The position numbers were made by a program, and so were the translations under genes. From Strigamia acuminata (lineage: Eukaryota; Arthropoda; Chilopoda; Geophilomorpha; Linotaeniidae), in the NCBI GenBank assembly GCA_949358305.1, contig OX442315.1, positions 3,596,001 to 3,660,000 of the forward strand: DNA of 64,000 nt, given 5' to 3'. This document shows, piece by piece, positions 47,617 through 60,514 of this stretch. Position 1 is the first letter of the stretch; each line of letters opens with the position of its first letter. Below the pieces are notes generated by a model, which worked only from the letters and a program-made list of their open reading frames with translations, made no database searches and was not told the DNA's origin.

Positions 47617-50400
47617 TTGTTGGAAATCCCGGTAATTGTAAAGAATTTGGAAATAAAGGCAGTTATGGACACTGGAGCTAAGAAGAACATTTTGAGTGAA
47701 GAGTTAGCAGAAATATTACAGTTGGATTATCAACCTACACCTAACGTTAGATTACGAGGAATAGGAACTGATTTAATAACTCCAGTGGGTAAAACAAATT
47801 TGAACATTCAAATAGGACAATTGCAGTATTCAGTAGAAGTATTGATAGTTAGAAGTTTCAATTACCAACTTTTATTGGGGGATCCATTTATGACTTTTGC
47901 GAGGTGTGTTGTTGATTACGATTTACAAAAAATCTTTGTGGGCCGAAAAAGTGGATTAGAAGCAGTTTTCCCGATGAATAAGACATATGTGGACCAGAAT
48001 TACGTAGCAAGAATGACAAAAGGTATAGCAATTCCACCAATGCATGAATGTGCAGTTCCAGTTAATTTAAGCACAGCTTTAACGACAGAAATGTTTTTGG
48101 AACCTTTAGGAAATGTAATCGATAGGTTTGGTATTATCTGTTGTAAGACGTTAACAAAGTTTGAAAACGGCAAAGGCGTAATACGAGTGGCAAATCCAAC
48201 ATCTAAGTCCATTTTTCTACAGGAGAAGTCTGCAATTGGTAAGGCACATTATATTATTGATATTGGGTTGGTGGATGAAAAACAAGCAAATTGTTTTGAC
48301 TCTAACTCCCCACGTTCTAAGGTTGTTGAGTTGTTGAATGAAAAACAAGCAAATTGCTTTGATTTTGACTCCGCAATAGCCAAAGATAAGATGACTAAGA
48401 ACCAACAGCAACAATTGAAGCAGTTACTCCAGAAGAATCAGGACAGATTTGCCATGTCAGATAAAGACTTAGGAAGAGTAACCAACTTTAGTCATAAAAT
48501 TGATACAGGTGACCATGAAACTATTCACTTGCAGCCGTATAGACGTTCAATTGCAGAAAAAGAAGTAGAAGCTGAGGAAACCAGAAAATTGTTAGAACAA
48601 GGAGTCATAAGGGAATCAGAAAGTCCATGGAGCGCGCCAGTCTTGCTCATCAAGAAAAGAGACGGTAAATGGAGGTTTTGTGTTGATTGGAGGAGGTTGA
48701 ACGCAATTACAAAGAAAATGGTGTACCCACTACCAAGAATAGATGACACTTTAGATCAACTAGCAGGGGCCCAGTTTTTCTCGATGATGGATTTAATCCA
48801 AGGATACCATCAAGTTGAAATAAATGAACAAGACCGAGAGAAGACAGTGTTCACTACTTCAACCGGACACTATGAATTTAATGTCCTAGGAATGGGGTTA
48901 TGTAATAGCCCAGCCGCGTTTCAAAAATTGATGAATAAAGTATTGGGCAACCTCCTTGGAAAGGTCTGTATAGCCTATCTTGACGACCTTATAATTTTTT
49001 CTAAAACATTTGAACAACATTTACAAGATCTGGACTCAGTCTTTGAAAAACTGCGAATTGCGAATTTAAAGGTAAAGCTAAGCAAATGCACTTTCGGGAC
49101 GGATACCATTAGGTATCTCGGACACGTGATTGATTCAGAAGGCATTTCACCAGATCCACGAAATCTCGAGTCTGTAGCAAAGTTTCCAATTCCATTAAAT
49201 GTGAAGCAGTTAAGGGGATTTTTGGGTTTGTGCTCATATTATAGAAAATTCATTTTAGGATTTGCTGATATTTCCAAACCCTTGGTCAACCTTACGAAGA
49301 AAGACGAGAAATTCGACTGGGGACCGCCTCATGAAGAAGCATTTAAACAACTAAGAACAGCTTTGGTAACAGTGCCAGTTTTGGCTCATCCTAATTTTGC
49401 ACAGCCTTTCATCATATCAACGGATGCAAGCGCTTATGGTTTGGGAGCCATTTTGAAGCAAAAGCTTAACAACCAAGAGCATGTGATTTGTTATGCTAGT
49501 AGGTTATTGAGCAATGCTGAACAGAACTATAACGCGACAGAAAGAGAATGTCTGGCCATATTGTTTGGCATACAGAAATTTCGCCCTTATTTGTATGGAA
49601 AGAAGTTTACCATCATCACGGACCATTCAGCACTTCAATGGCTGAAAAGCGTCAAAAATCCAAATGGTAGGTTAGCACGATGGAGTCTGCAGTTGGTTGA
49701 CTATGATTATGAAGTACAGCATAAGTCAGGCAAGAAACATACAGATGCCGATGCGTTAAGTAGGATTCCGGAGGACATTAGTGAAGAAGAAGTAATTATT
49801 CCTTCATTATTGCTCGAAAATCTCGATTTACCTGCAGAGCAGCGTAAAGATCAGAAGATTATGGAACTCATCACATCACTGCAGACAATAGAGCAACTTC
49901 CGCGCAAAAGAAGACGTCCGCTACAGCAGTACGTACTTCAAGGCGATATTTTGTTTAAGAAGAAGAAATTTAATTCCTTGAACACGGAAGAATTACTGTA
50001 TATTCCACAGCATTTGAGAAAAGATGTTTTAGTAGAAATGCATGATGGTCTTACAGGCGCTCATTTAGGCCTGAGTAGAACTTGGAAGAAAATTAGAACA
50101 CGTTTCTTCTGGCCAAGGATTTATAGGGACGTAAGGAATTACGTACTCTCATGTCCGAAGTGTGCAAGTGCAAAAACCATGACAACACCGCCAAAAGGAT
50201 TGATGCAGCCGTGGTCGACAGTGTCTCGACCATTCGAACGAGTAGCCATAGACACGTTAGGCAGTTTTCCAACATCTGGCACAGGAAACAAGTACGTTTT
50301 CATTATTACGGATTATTTATCACGCACTGCAATAGCTAGAGCAGCACCAGCTTGCACAGCTATTGAAGCAGCGAATGCCCTTGTTTATAAGTCATGCTGA
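47617..50400 (+). pseudogene. Pol part 1 (PR, RT, RNase H, start of IN), copy 1
   Basis: 927 codons; the frame is open upstream without an ATG, so it was part of a longer polyprotein. Protease VMDTGAKKNIL near residues 16-27, RT with FCVDWRRLNAITKK and YLDD at 454-457, RNase H with STDASAYGLGAIL near 600, ADALSRIP, integrase HHCC site from His809, and the first core aspartate in RVAIDTLGSF. It ends at a stop after ANALVYKSC, inside the integrase core. It is a Gypsy family distinct from element 1. Confidence 0.9.
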
Positions 50401-51413
50401 AAGAAGGAAGCCCACGAGAGATTCTGAGTGATAAGGGAACAGAATACAGAAATGAAATGATTAAGGAAATATCTGCATTGTTTAAGTCCCTTCACAAATC
50501 CACTTCCGGATACCATCCAAGAACAAACGGTCTTACGGAAAGATTTAATGCGACAATAGCTAAAATGTTGCAGAGTTATGTAAATAAAGATCATACTGAT
50601 TGGGACGCATTTTTGCCATTTCTTCTTTTCTCTTATAACACTGGAGTCCATGAAACAACAGGTTACACTCCGTATTATTTATTACGAGGTTATGAAGCAG
50701 ATCTCAACGTGGATGCCAACTTAAATCTTCCTCGTAAGGAATTCACTTTGCGAACTTCCAGATTTATCAGGGAGGCAAGGAGAATTGCCAATGAAAGAAT
50801 ACAAGAACAAGGTTTAAAAAGCAAGAAAAGGTTTGATTTGGACAGAGTACATGTGGAATTCGATCCAGGAGAGCTAGTTTATTTGAAAACACCAAATAGA
50901 AAGGTTGGTTTAAGTGAAAAGCTCTTGCCACAATTCTCTGGGCCATATGAGATCGTACGACGAACAGCGCCAAATGACTACGAAATTCGAAGTTCATCAG
51001 GCAAAAAGATGGACATTGTGAATATAGAGCGACTGAAACCGTACAAAATGAGAGAAGAACTTTCAGAAGACATTACGAGGCCTTTAACATCTAAAAAAGT
51101 TACATTTGCGGAGGATTTGAAAGAAGTAGACAGCGGAAATGAAATTATCGTGGACAACAACGTAAATTCGTCAAACAAACCTATTTCTGCAGCTACGGAA
51201 CGTTTCATTGACGACGACGATCAAATATCGTTGCGAGGCTTATTCGAGAACGAACTTCCGGCGGAAAATGAGGAAAATCAACTTCCGAAACCGTCACCAG
51301 GCGTCGCAAGTGCGGTCGACAACGACGCGCATGCGCGACCACCTGAAGTTGGCAGTTTCCGGTCACGCCGTCTACGCAAACAGGCACGGCGCGATTACAC
51401 TACATTCTACTGA
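50394..51413 (+). pseudogene. Pol part 2 (integrase C-terminal half), copy 1
   Basis: 339 codons in another frame, overlapping part 1 by 7 bases. It carries the second and third integrase catalytic residues (SDKGTEY and NGLTERFNA), then a C-terminal domain with FDPGELVYLKTPNRK and FSGPYEIV. The D,D-35-E core is thus split over two frames by a small deletion. The identical break in copy 2 shows that it predates the duplication. Confidence 0.9.
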
Positions 51414-52083
51414 ACTTTTTCAAAGGGAACACAAGCATATTGTTGTGACCGGAGAAAATTTTCAATTGAAGTTAACAACTTGATATTTAGAGAGCTCGTG
51501 TGTGACAGTACGTATTATTAAACAATTGAAATTGAAGATTTAATAGAGCAGAAATTTGGAAAGTTTGTAAACGAAATTAACACGGATAATTTTCAAGAAG
51601 CTATCTGGTGGACCGAGACTACATGCGCCATGCGCATCCAATTCATCTACGCCACCGGATTCTGTACGAGTTGCATCAGAAGGCTTTGGAACCATTCGAA
51701 GAAGAAAAAGAGAAGCTAAAAGCTCCTCTTCCATGAACTTTTAATTTTGAATACTTTGTTTTTTTTTGTGTATTTTAATTTGAGATATAAATCTCATATT
51801 TTTATATAGAAAATGTTAGAAAACCCGAAGAAATAAAAAAGTAATATAAAAGAGTAGAAAAATCCAAAAAGTGTTATTTTGAAGAGTAAAGTGTTGAATT
51901 TCATTGTAATTTTTGTTTTTGGAAAAGTTGAATTTTGTTTTACTTTGTAAAAGATATGATTAACACTGGGGTGGGACTCATATATTTGATTATTTTCTTT
52001 AAGGTATGATTAGCATATAAAATAATTGGCTTAAATTCTAAAGTACTGTGGTTTTTGGAGACCAAAAAATTTAAAGAGGGGGC
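51414..52083 (+). other. 3' non-coding region and polypurine tract, copy 1
   Basis: Contains a short open frame fragment with RHRILYELHQKALEPFEEE-type coding near 51630-51736 but no supported gene. AAAGAGGGGG (52074-52082) directly before LTR 2 is the polypurine tract. Confidence 0.6.
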
Positions 52084-52594
52084 TGTCACGCGGTTGAGTT
52101 GCGTCGTCTGCCGACCAGCTCAAACCAGCGCTAGAATTGAAGAAGTTGTTAAAAGTTATCACTAGCCAGCGTACGTGATGGTGACATCACGGGCTGGTCA
52201 ATCTGGATTAACTCAGGGGGTGACTCTAGTATAAAAGAGCCACTTTGGCTCTTAGAGCTCAGTCCATCCCGGGCTTCTAAACAGTTAGCACCAGCCAGCA
52301 AATGGCGTGGTGTGATTGTTTCCCTCCAAATTGAATCAAAGTGTTAATCATATCTTAGAGTATTTATTAGGTTTAGTTTAGATTTAGTTTCACATTTTGT
52401 ATTTATGATTTAAGTGTTTTGATTTAAAGAATAAAGACACTGTATTGTTTTCAATCTTAAACTCTGGCTTTGTTTCATTTCACTCTTAGTTAATTAAGTC
52501 ACTCTTTAGCTCAGCTAGTATTAGTGAAGCTAAAGTAAAGTAAAAAACTAGTAATAAGTTACGTGGTCATTATTGGCCATTTGGCCACGTAACA
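52084..52594 (+). repeat. LTR copy 2, array element
   Basis: Same as LTR copy 1, shifted by 6,601 bp. It serves as 3' LTR of the first pol unit and 5' LTR of the second. Confidence 0.93.
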
Positions 52595-53913
52595 ATATGG
52601 ACGAATTGAGTAGCGTTGTAACTCCGGCCCCAGTGTGAAAACTGGAGTTTTAGAGAAGCGAGCGGTCATACGAGTTCGAGGGGAATGGCACGGTGTAGCG
52701 CAGAGAAGTCAACATGCAGGAGGTGTTTTTGTGCGATTTTAGGTGACGCGTGACCGGAAGTGCTATAAAAGTGTCATGAATTCCTACATTTTGGATATCT
52801 AAAAATGATTTTTTTAGTGTAAAAACTAGGGTTTTAGTGTATTTCAATTTTGTATTAAATTGGTGTTGGGAATATTTGGGTTTTTATTGTAATCTGTTTT
52901 AATTGCCTTCTGTGAATTTTTGAAGGGAAAACCCGAGTCTTTGTTGTTTCTAATTTTCACCAGATGTGGTGACGTTTTCATATTGTTTTGGGTCTGTGAC
53001 CTTTTTGACTTTTTGTTCTCTTTTTCCGAGAACTAATTATTTTGTGTGTTTTGTTCTTGTTTCCAAGAACTAATTATCTCATGTATTTAACATCGTTTTT
53101 CAACGAAAATAAACCAGTACAACATTTTCACTTTACCCAAGCAGGACTGCTCTTGTTGAGCAGTTAGAATTTATTTGTATTCACACACTGAAAAAGAACT
53201 TAGACATTTTCGAAACCTGAACCAACTGAATTTACATCAAAAAGAGAACTTTCAACATTTATAATTTGGGATTTTCACATTTAGTTGTTTTGGCGAAATT
53301 CTGTTTAAAAAAATTTATTCTCACTTGCATCGACATGCAGCACATGCCGTTAAAAACGGGGTATATCGGCATGACGGTATAACTCGCACTATACCGGCAT
53401 GCGGCTTAATGTGAGTTAATGCGGTACGGGTATGGAGCATACGATACGATGGACATAACTTTATTAGCTTTTCACGCTTACAAGTTAGTTAATAAGAAAA
53501 GTCCTACGTAAGGTTCAACTGCAAATCCAAATTTTTCGTTTTGACATAACTTTCGATTTCAACAAAAGCTGACGCGTTATTAATATTACTACAAGTACAA
53601 AGTACAAACACGATGAATAATTGATTCAATGCATTTGGCATTTCCAACAATTTCATAATCAAATTGAAAGTAATCAAAGTTAGGGCATGCGCATTCGACT
53701 CAACAAGCACCAAAATTAAATCATCGCAAAATTGTTCACTCAAAAAGACCAATTTTTCTAAACTCTGCACCTGATTGATTAACGATGTAGTTATCGTCTA
53801 GATCACTTTTTCTTTTGGTTTTTAAGGATCGCAATCGGCGCCATTTTGCCGAAAGTTCATGTTGCCAATAGCGTCATGGCAAAAAGCGTCCATCGTACGT
53901 TTGTCCTGTGACT
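52595..53913. repeat. Captured host block A, copy 2
   Basis: Identical copy of 45994-47312, again beginning with ATAT and ending at the junction with gag-like sequence. The first 18 LRR codons start at 53859. Confidence 0.9.
53504..53770 (-). pseudogene. LRR gene 3' fragment in block A, copy 2
   Basis: Identical to the fragment at 46903-47169. Confidence 0.8.
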
Positions 53914-54217
53914 ACAATACTAACAATAACAATAATAGTAATAATAATAATACTCGATCTTGTGGATGCTATCATCACTTTACTTGCGAGTTTTATAATC
54001 CACCAAGGTACCAACAGGATAGAGGTGGTACTGCTGGAAGACCAAGAAGACGTAGAAGAGAAGGTCCTAGCACTACAGTCAACACCCAACAACAGACGGA
54101 AAACTGAGAAGTCGGCCACAGAGAGATTGTCACCATCCGAATAGAAGTAAGAAGAAAAAGAAGAAAAGATGGAAAAAGGACAACATTACAATAATTGATA
54201 TAAAAATTTCGGAATCA
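53914..54217 (+). pseudogene. Gag C-terminal remnant, copy 2
   Basis: Identical to 47313-47616; read from the LRR ATG at 53859 it gives the same 82-codon chimeric frame ending at 54107. Confidence 0.5.
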
Positions 54218-57001
54218 TTGTTGGAAATCCCGGTAATTGTAAAGAATTTGGAAATAAAGGCAGTTATGGACACTGGAGCTAAGAAGAACATTTTGAGTGA
54301 AGAGTTAGCAGAAATATTACAGTTGGATTATCAACCTACACCTAACGTTAGATTACGAGGAATAGGAACTGATTTAATAACTCCAGTGGGTAAAACAAAT
54401 TTGAACATTCAAATAGGACAATTGCAGTATTCAGTAGAAGTATTGATAGTTAGAAGTTTCAATTACCAACTTTTATTGGGGGATCCATTTATGACTTTTG
54501 CGAGGTGTGTTGTTGATTACGATTTACAAAAAATCTTTGTGGGCCGAAAAAGTGGATTAGAAGCAGTTTTCCCGATGAATAAGACATATGTGGACCAGAA
54601 TTACGTAGCAAGAATGACAAAAGGTATAGCAATTCCACCAATGCATGAATGTGCAGTTCCAGTTAATTTAAGCACAGCTTTAACGACAGAAATGTTTTTG
54701 GAACCTTTAGGAAATGTAATCGATAGGTTTGGTATTATCTGTTGTAAGACGTTAACAAAGTTTGAAAACGGCAAAGGCGTAATACGAGTGGCAAATCCAA
54801 CATCTAAGTCCATTTTTCTACAGGAGAAGTCTGCAATTGGTAAGGCACATTATATTATTGATATTGGGTTGGTGGATGAAAAACAAGCAAATTGTTTTGA
54901 CTCTAACTCCCCACGTTCTAAGGTTGTTGAGTTGTTGAATGAAAAACAAGCAAATTGCTTTGATTTTGACTCCGCAATAGCCAAAGATAAGATGACTAAG
55001 AACCAACAGCAACAATTGAAGCAGTTACTCCAGAAGAATCAGGACAGATTTGCCATGTCAGATAAAGACTTAGGAAGAGTAACCAACTTTAGTCATAAAA
55101 TTGATACAGGTGACCATGAAACTATTCACTTGCAGCCGTATAGACGTTCAATTGCAGAAAAAGAAGTAGAAGCTGAGGAAACCAGAAAATTGTTAGAACA
55201 AGGAGTCATAAGGGAATCAGAAAGTCCATGGAGCGCGCCAGTCTTGCTCATCAAGAAAAGAGACGGTAAATGGAGGTTTTGTGTTGATTGGAGGAGGTTG
55301 AACGCAATTACAAAGAAAATGGTGTACCCACTACCAAGAATAGATGACACTTTAGATCAACTAGCAGGGGCCCAGTTTTTCTCGATGATGGATTTAATCC
55401 AAGGATACCATCAAGTTGAAATAAATGAACAAGACCGAGAGAAGACAGTGTTCACTACTTCAACCGGACACTATGAATTTAATGTCCTAGGAATGGGGTT
55501 ATGTAATAGCCCAGCCGCGTTTCAAAAATTGATGAATAAAGTATTGGGCAACCTCCTTGGAAAGGTCTGTATAGCCTATCTTGACGACCTTATAATTTTT
55601 TCTAAAACATTTGAACAACATTTACAAGATCTGGACTCAGTCTTTGAAAAACTGCGAATTGCGAATTTAAAGGTAAAGCTAAGCAAATGCACTTTCGGGA
55701 CGGATACCATTAGGTATCTCGGACACGTGATTGATTCAGAAGGCATTTCACCAGATCCACGAAATCTCGAGTCTGTAGCAAAGTTTCCAATTCCATTAAA
55801 TGTGAAGCAGTTAAGGGGATTTTTGGGTTTGTGCTCATATTATAGAAAATTCATTTTAGGATTTGCTGATATTTCCAAACCCTTGGTCAACCTTACGAAG
55901 AAAGACGAGAAATTCGACTGGGGACCGCCTCATGAAGAAGCATTTAAACAACTAAGAACAGCTTTGGTAACAGTGCCAGTTTTGGCTCATCCTAATTTTG
56001 CACAGCCTTTCATCATATCAACGGATGCAAGCGCTTATGGTTTGGGAGCCATTTTGAAGCAAAAGCTTAACAACCAAGAGCATGTGATTTGTTATGCTAG
56101 TAGGTTATTGAGCAATGCTGAACAGAACTATAACGCGACAGAAAGAGAATGTCTGGCCATATTGTTTGGCATACAGAAATTTCGCCCTTATTTGTATGGA
56201 AAGAAGTTTACCATCATCACGGACCATTCAGCACTTCAATGGCTGAAAAGCGTCAAAAATCCAAATGGTAGGTTAGCACGATGGAGTCTGCAGTTGGTTG
56301 ACTATGATTATGAAGTACAGCATAAGTCAGGCAAGAAACATACAGATGCCGATGCGTTAAGTAGGATTCCGGAGGACATTAGTGAAGAAGAAGTAATTAT
56401 TCCTTCATTATTGCTCGAAAATCTCGATTTACCTGCAGAGCAGCGTAAAGATCAGAAGATTATGGAACTCATCACATCACTGCAGACAATAGAGCAACTT
56501 CCGCGCAAAAGAAGACGTCCGCTACAGCAGTACGTACTTCAAGGCGATATTTTGTTTAAGAAGAAGAAATTTAATTCCTTGAACACGGAAGAATTACTGT
56601 ATATTCCACAGCATTTGAGAAAAGATGTTTTAGTAGAAATGCATGATGGTCTTACAGGCGCTCATTTAGGCCTGAGTAGAACTTGGAAGAAAATTAGAAC
56701 ACGTTTCTTCTGGCCAAGGATTTATAGGGACGTAAGGAATTACGTACTCTCATGTCCGAAGTGTGCAAGTGCAAAAACCATGACAACACCGCCAAAAGGA
56801 TTGATGCAGCCGTGGTCGACAGTGTCTCGACCATTCGAACGAGTAGCCATAGACACGTTAGGCAGTTTTCCAACATCTGGCACAGGAAACAAGTACGTTT
56901 TCATTATTACGGATTATTTATCACGCACTGCAATAGCTAGAGCAGCACCAGCTTGCACAGCTATTGAAGCAGCGAATGCCCTTGTTTATAAGTCATGCTG
57001 A
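54218..57001 (+). pseudogene. Pol part 1, copy 2
   Basis: 927 codons, identical in translation to the copy at 47617-50400, including the stop inside the integrase core. Confidence 0.9.
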
Positions 57002-58014
57002 AAGAAGGAAGCCCACGAGAGATTCTGAGTGATAAGGGAACAGAATACAGAAATGAAATGATTAAGGAAATATCTGCATTGTTTAAGTCCCTTCACAAAT
57101 CCACTTCCGGATACCATCCAAGAACAAACGGTCTTACGGAAAGATTTAATGCGACAATAGCTAAAATGTTGCAGAGTTATGTAAATAAAGATCATACTGA
57201 TTGGGACGCATTTTTGCCATTTCTTCTTTTCTCTTATAACACTGGAGTCCATGAAACAACAGGTTACACTCCGTATTATTTATTACGAGGTTATGAAGCA
57301 GATCTCAACGTGGATGCCAACTTAAATCTTCCTCGTAAGGAATTCACTTTGCGAACTTCCAGATTTATCAGGGAGGCAAGGAGAATTGCCAATGAAAGAA
57401 TACAAGAACAAGGTTTAAAAAGCAAGAAAAGGTTTGATTTGGACAGAGTACATGTGGAATTCGATCCAGGAGAGCTAGTTTATTTGAAAACACCAAATAG
57501 AAAGGTTGGTTTAAGTGAAAAGCTCTTGCCACAATTCTCTGGGCCATATGAGATCGTACGACGAACAGCGCCAAATGACTACGAAATTCGAAGTTCATCA
57601 GGCAAAAAGATGGACATTGTGAATATAGAGCGACTGAAACCGTACAAAATGAGAGAAGAACTTTCAGAAGACATTACGAGGCCTTTAACATCTAAAAAAG
57701 TTACATTTGCGGAGGATTTGAAAGAAGTAGACAGCGGAAATGAAATTATCGTGGACAACAACGTAAATTCGTCAAACAAACCTATTTCTGCAGCTACGGA
57801 ACGTTTCATTGACGACGACGATCAAATATCGTTGCGAGGCTTATTCGAGAACGAACTTCCGGCGGAAAATGAGGAAAATCAACTTCCGAAACCGTCACCA
57901 GGCGTCGCAAGTGCGGTCGACAACGACGCGCATGCGCGACCACCTGAAGTTGGCAGTTTCCGGTCACGCCGTCTACGCAAACAGGCACGGCGCGATTACA
58001 CTACATTCTACTGA
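56995..58014 (+). pseudogene. Pol part 2, copy 2
   Basis: 339 codons, identical in translation to 50394-51413. Confidence 0.9.
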
Positions 58015-58684
58015 ACTTTTTCAAAGGGAACACAAGCATATTGTTGTGACCGGAGAAAATTTTCAATTGAAGTTAACAACTTGATATTTAGAGAGCTCGT
58101 GTGTGACAGTACGTATTATTAAACAATTGAAATTGAAGATTTAATAGAGCAGAAATTTGGAAAGTTTGTAAACGAAATTAACACGGATAATTTTCAAGAA
58201 GCTATCTGGTGGACCGAGACTACATGCGCCATGCGCATCCAATTCATCTACGCCACCGGATTCTGTACGAGTTGCATCAGAAGGCTTTGGAACCATTCGA
58301 AGAAGAAAAAGAGAAGCTAAAAGCTCCTCTTCCATGAACTTTTAATTTTGAATACTTTGTTTTTTTTTGTGTATTTTAATTTGAGATATAAATCTCATAT
58401 TTTTATATAGAAAATGTTAGAAAACCCGAAGAAATAAAAAAGTAATATAAAAGAGTAGAAAAATCCAAAAAGTGTTATTTTGAAGAGTAAAGTGTTGAAT
58501 TTCATTGTAATTTTTGTTTTTGGAAAAGTTGAATTTTGTTTTACTTTGTAAAAGATATGATTAACACTGGGGTGGGACTCATATATTTGATTATTTTCTT
58601 TAAGGTATGATTAGCATATAAAATAATTGGCTTAAATTCTAAAGTACTGTGGTTTTTGGAGACCAAAAAATTTAAAGAGGGGGC
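58015..58684 (+). other. 3' non-coding region and polypurine tract, copy 2
   Basis: Same as 51414-52083; the polypurine tract lies at 58675-58683. Confidence 0.6.
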
Positions 58685-59195
58685 TGTCACGCGGTTGAGT
58701 TGCGTCGTCTGCCGACCAGCTCAAACCAGCGCTAGAATTGAAGAAGTTGTTAAAAGTTATCACTAGCCAGCGTACGTGATGGTGACATCACGGGCTGGTC
58801 AATCTGGATTAACTCAGGGGGTGACTCTAGTATAAAAGAGCCACTTTGGCTCTTAGAGCTCAGTCCATCCCGGGCTTCTAAACAGTTAGCACCAGCCAGC
58901 AAATGGCGTGGTGTGATTGTTTCCCTCCAAATTGAATCAAAGTGTTAATCATATCTTAGAGTATTTATTAGGTTTAGTTTAGATTTAGTTTCACATTTTG
59001 TATTTATGATTTAAGTGTTTTGATTTAAAGAATAAAGACACTGTATTGTTTTCAATCTTAAACTCTGGCTTTGTTTCATTTCACTCTTAGTTAATTAAGT
59101 CACTCTTTAGCTCAGCTAGTATTAGTGAAGCTAAAGTAAAGTAAAAAACTAGTAATAAGTTACGTGGTCATTATTGGCCATTTGGCCACGTAACA
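58685..59195 (+). repeat. LTR copy 3, array element
   Basis: Last LTR of the array. It is followed by ATAT (59196-59199), which matches the ATAT before LTR 1, so this is the true right end of the original insertion. Confidence 0.93.
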
Positions 59196-60514
59196 ATATG
59201 GACGAATTGAGTAGCGTTGTAACTCCGGCCCCAGTGTGAAAACTGGAGTTTTAGAGAAGCGAGCGGTCATACGAGTTCGAGGGGAATGGCACGGTGTAGC
59301 GCAGAGAAGTCAACATGCAGGAGGTGTTTTTGTGCGATTTTAGGTGACGCGTGACCGGAAGTGCTATAAAAGTGTCATGAATTCCTACATTTTGGATATC
59401 TAAAAATGATTTTTTTAGTGTAAAAACTAGGGTTTTAGTGTATTTCAATTTTGTATTAAATTGGTGTTGGGAATATTTGGGTTTTTATTGTAATCTGTTT
59501 TAATTGCCTTCTGTGAATTTTTGAAGGGAAAACCCGAGTCTTTGTTGTTTCTAATTTTCACCAGATGTGGTGACGTTTTCATATTGTTTTGGGTCTGTGA
59601 CCTTTTTGACTTTTTGTTCTCTTTTTCCGAGAACTAATTATTTTGTGTGTTTTGTTCTTGTTTCCAAGAACTAATTATCTCATGTATTTAACATCGTTTT
59701 TCAACGAAAATAAACCAGTACAACATTTTCACTTTACCCAAGCAGGACTGCTCTTGTTGAGCAGTTAGAATTTATTTGTATTCACACACTGAAAAAGAAC
59801 TTAGACATTTTCGAAACCTGAACCAACTGAATTTACATCAAAAAGAGAACTTTCAACATTTATAATTTGGGATTTTCACATTTAGTTGTTTTGGCGAAAT
59901 TCTGTTTAAAAAAATTTATTCTCACTTGCATCGACATGCAGCACATGCCGTTAAAAACGGGGTATATCGGCATGACGGTATAACTCGCACTATACCGGCA
60001 TGCGGCTTAATGTGAGTTAATGCGGTACGGGTATGGAGCATACGATACGATGGACATAACTTTATTAGCTTTTCACGCTTACAAGTTAGTTAATAAGAAA
60101 AGTCCTACGTAAGGTTCAACTGCAAATCCAAATTTTTCGTTTTGACATAACTTTCGATTTCAACAAAAGCTGACGCGTTATTAATATTACTACAAGTACA
60201 AAGTACAAACACGATGAATAATTGATTCAATGCATTTGGCATTTCCAACAATTTCATAATCAAATTGAAAGTAATCAAAGTTAGGGCATGCGCATTCGAC
60301 TCAACAAGCACCAAAATTAAATCATCGCAAAATTGTTCACTCAAAAAGACCAATTTTTCTAAACTCTGCACCTGATTGATTAACGATGTAGTTATCGTCT
60401 AGATCACTTTTTCTTTTGGTTTTTAAGGATCGCAATCGGCGCCATTTTGCCGAAAGTTCATGTTGCCAATAGCGTCATGGCAAAAAGCGTCCATCGTACG
60501 TTTGTCCTGTGACT
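59196..60514. promoter_or_regulatory. Host block A in its native place: upstream region of the LRR gene
   Basis: This copy runs without a break into the LRR gene at 60515, so it is the original. It should hold the LRR gene promoter; a TATAAAA word occurs at about 59365. It also carries the minus-strand LRR remnant at 60105-60371, a palindromic GCCGGTATA/TATACCGGC-type cluster at about 59945-60005, and AAGAACTAATTA repeats near 59630-59680. Confidence 0.7.
60105..60371 (-). pseudogene. LRR gene 3' fragment in block A, copy 3 (native)
   Basis: Original copy of the minus-strand LRR remnant. It lies head-to-head with the intact LRR gene, suggesting an old inverted duplication of the gene followed by decay. 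Confidence 0.8.

Larger units (their letters stand above)
45483..59195 (+). mobile_element. Tandem Gypsy array (three LTRs, two pol copies, captured host DNA)
   Basis: Structure: LTR - A - pol - LTR - A - pol - LTR - A - host gene, with an exact 6,601-bp period and no difference found between copies. LTRs are 45483-45993, 52084-52594 and 58685-59195. ATAT precedes the first LTR (45479-45482) and follows the last (59196-59199), which is a 4-bp target duplication. So A (1,319 bp) is host flank and was copied together with pol and an LTR by tandem duplication. The 5' part of gag and the primer site are absent from every unit. Pol carries a frame break, so the array is not autonomous. Confidence 0.9.

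Noticed and set aside
58685-60514. Treating block A as the untranslated leader of the array element
   Set aside because: ATAT before LTR 1 matches ATAT at the start of block A after LTR 3, and block A continues without a break into a host-type LRR gene, so it is flank.
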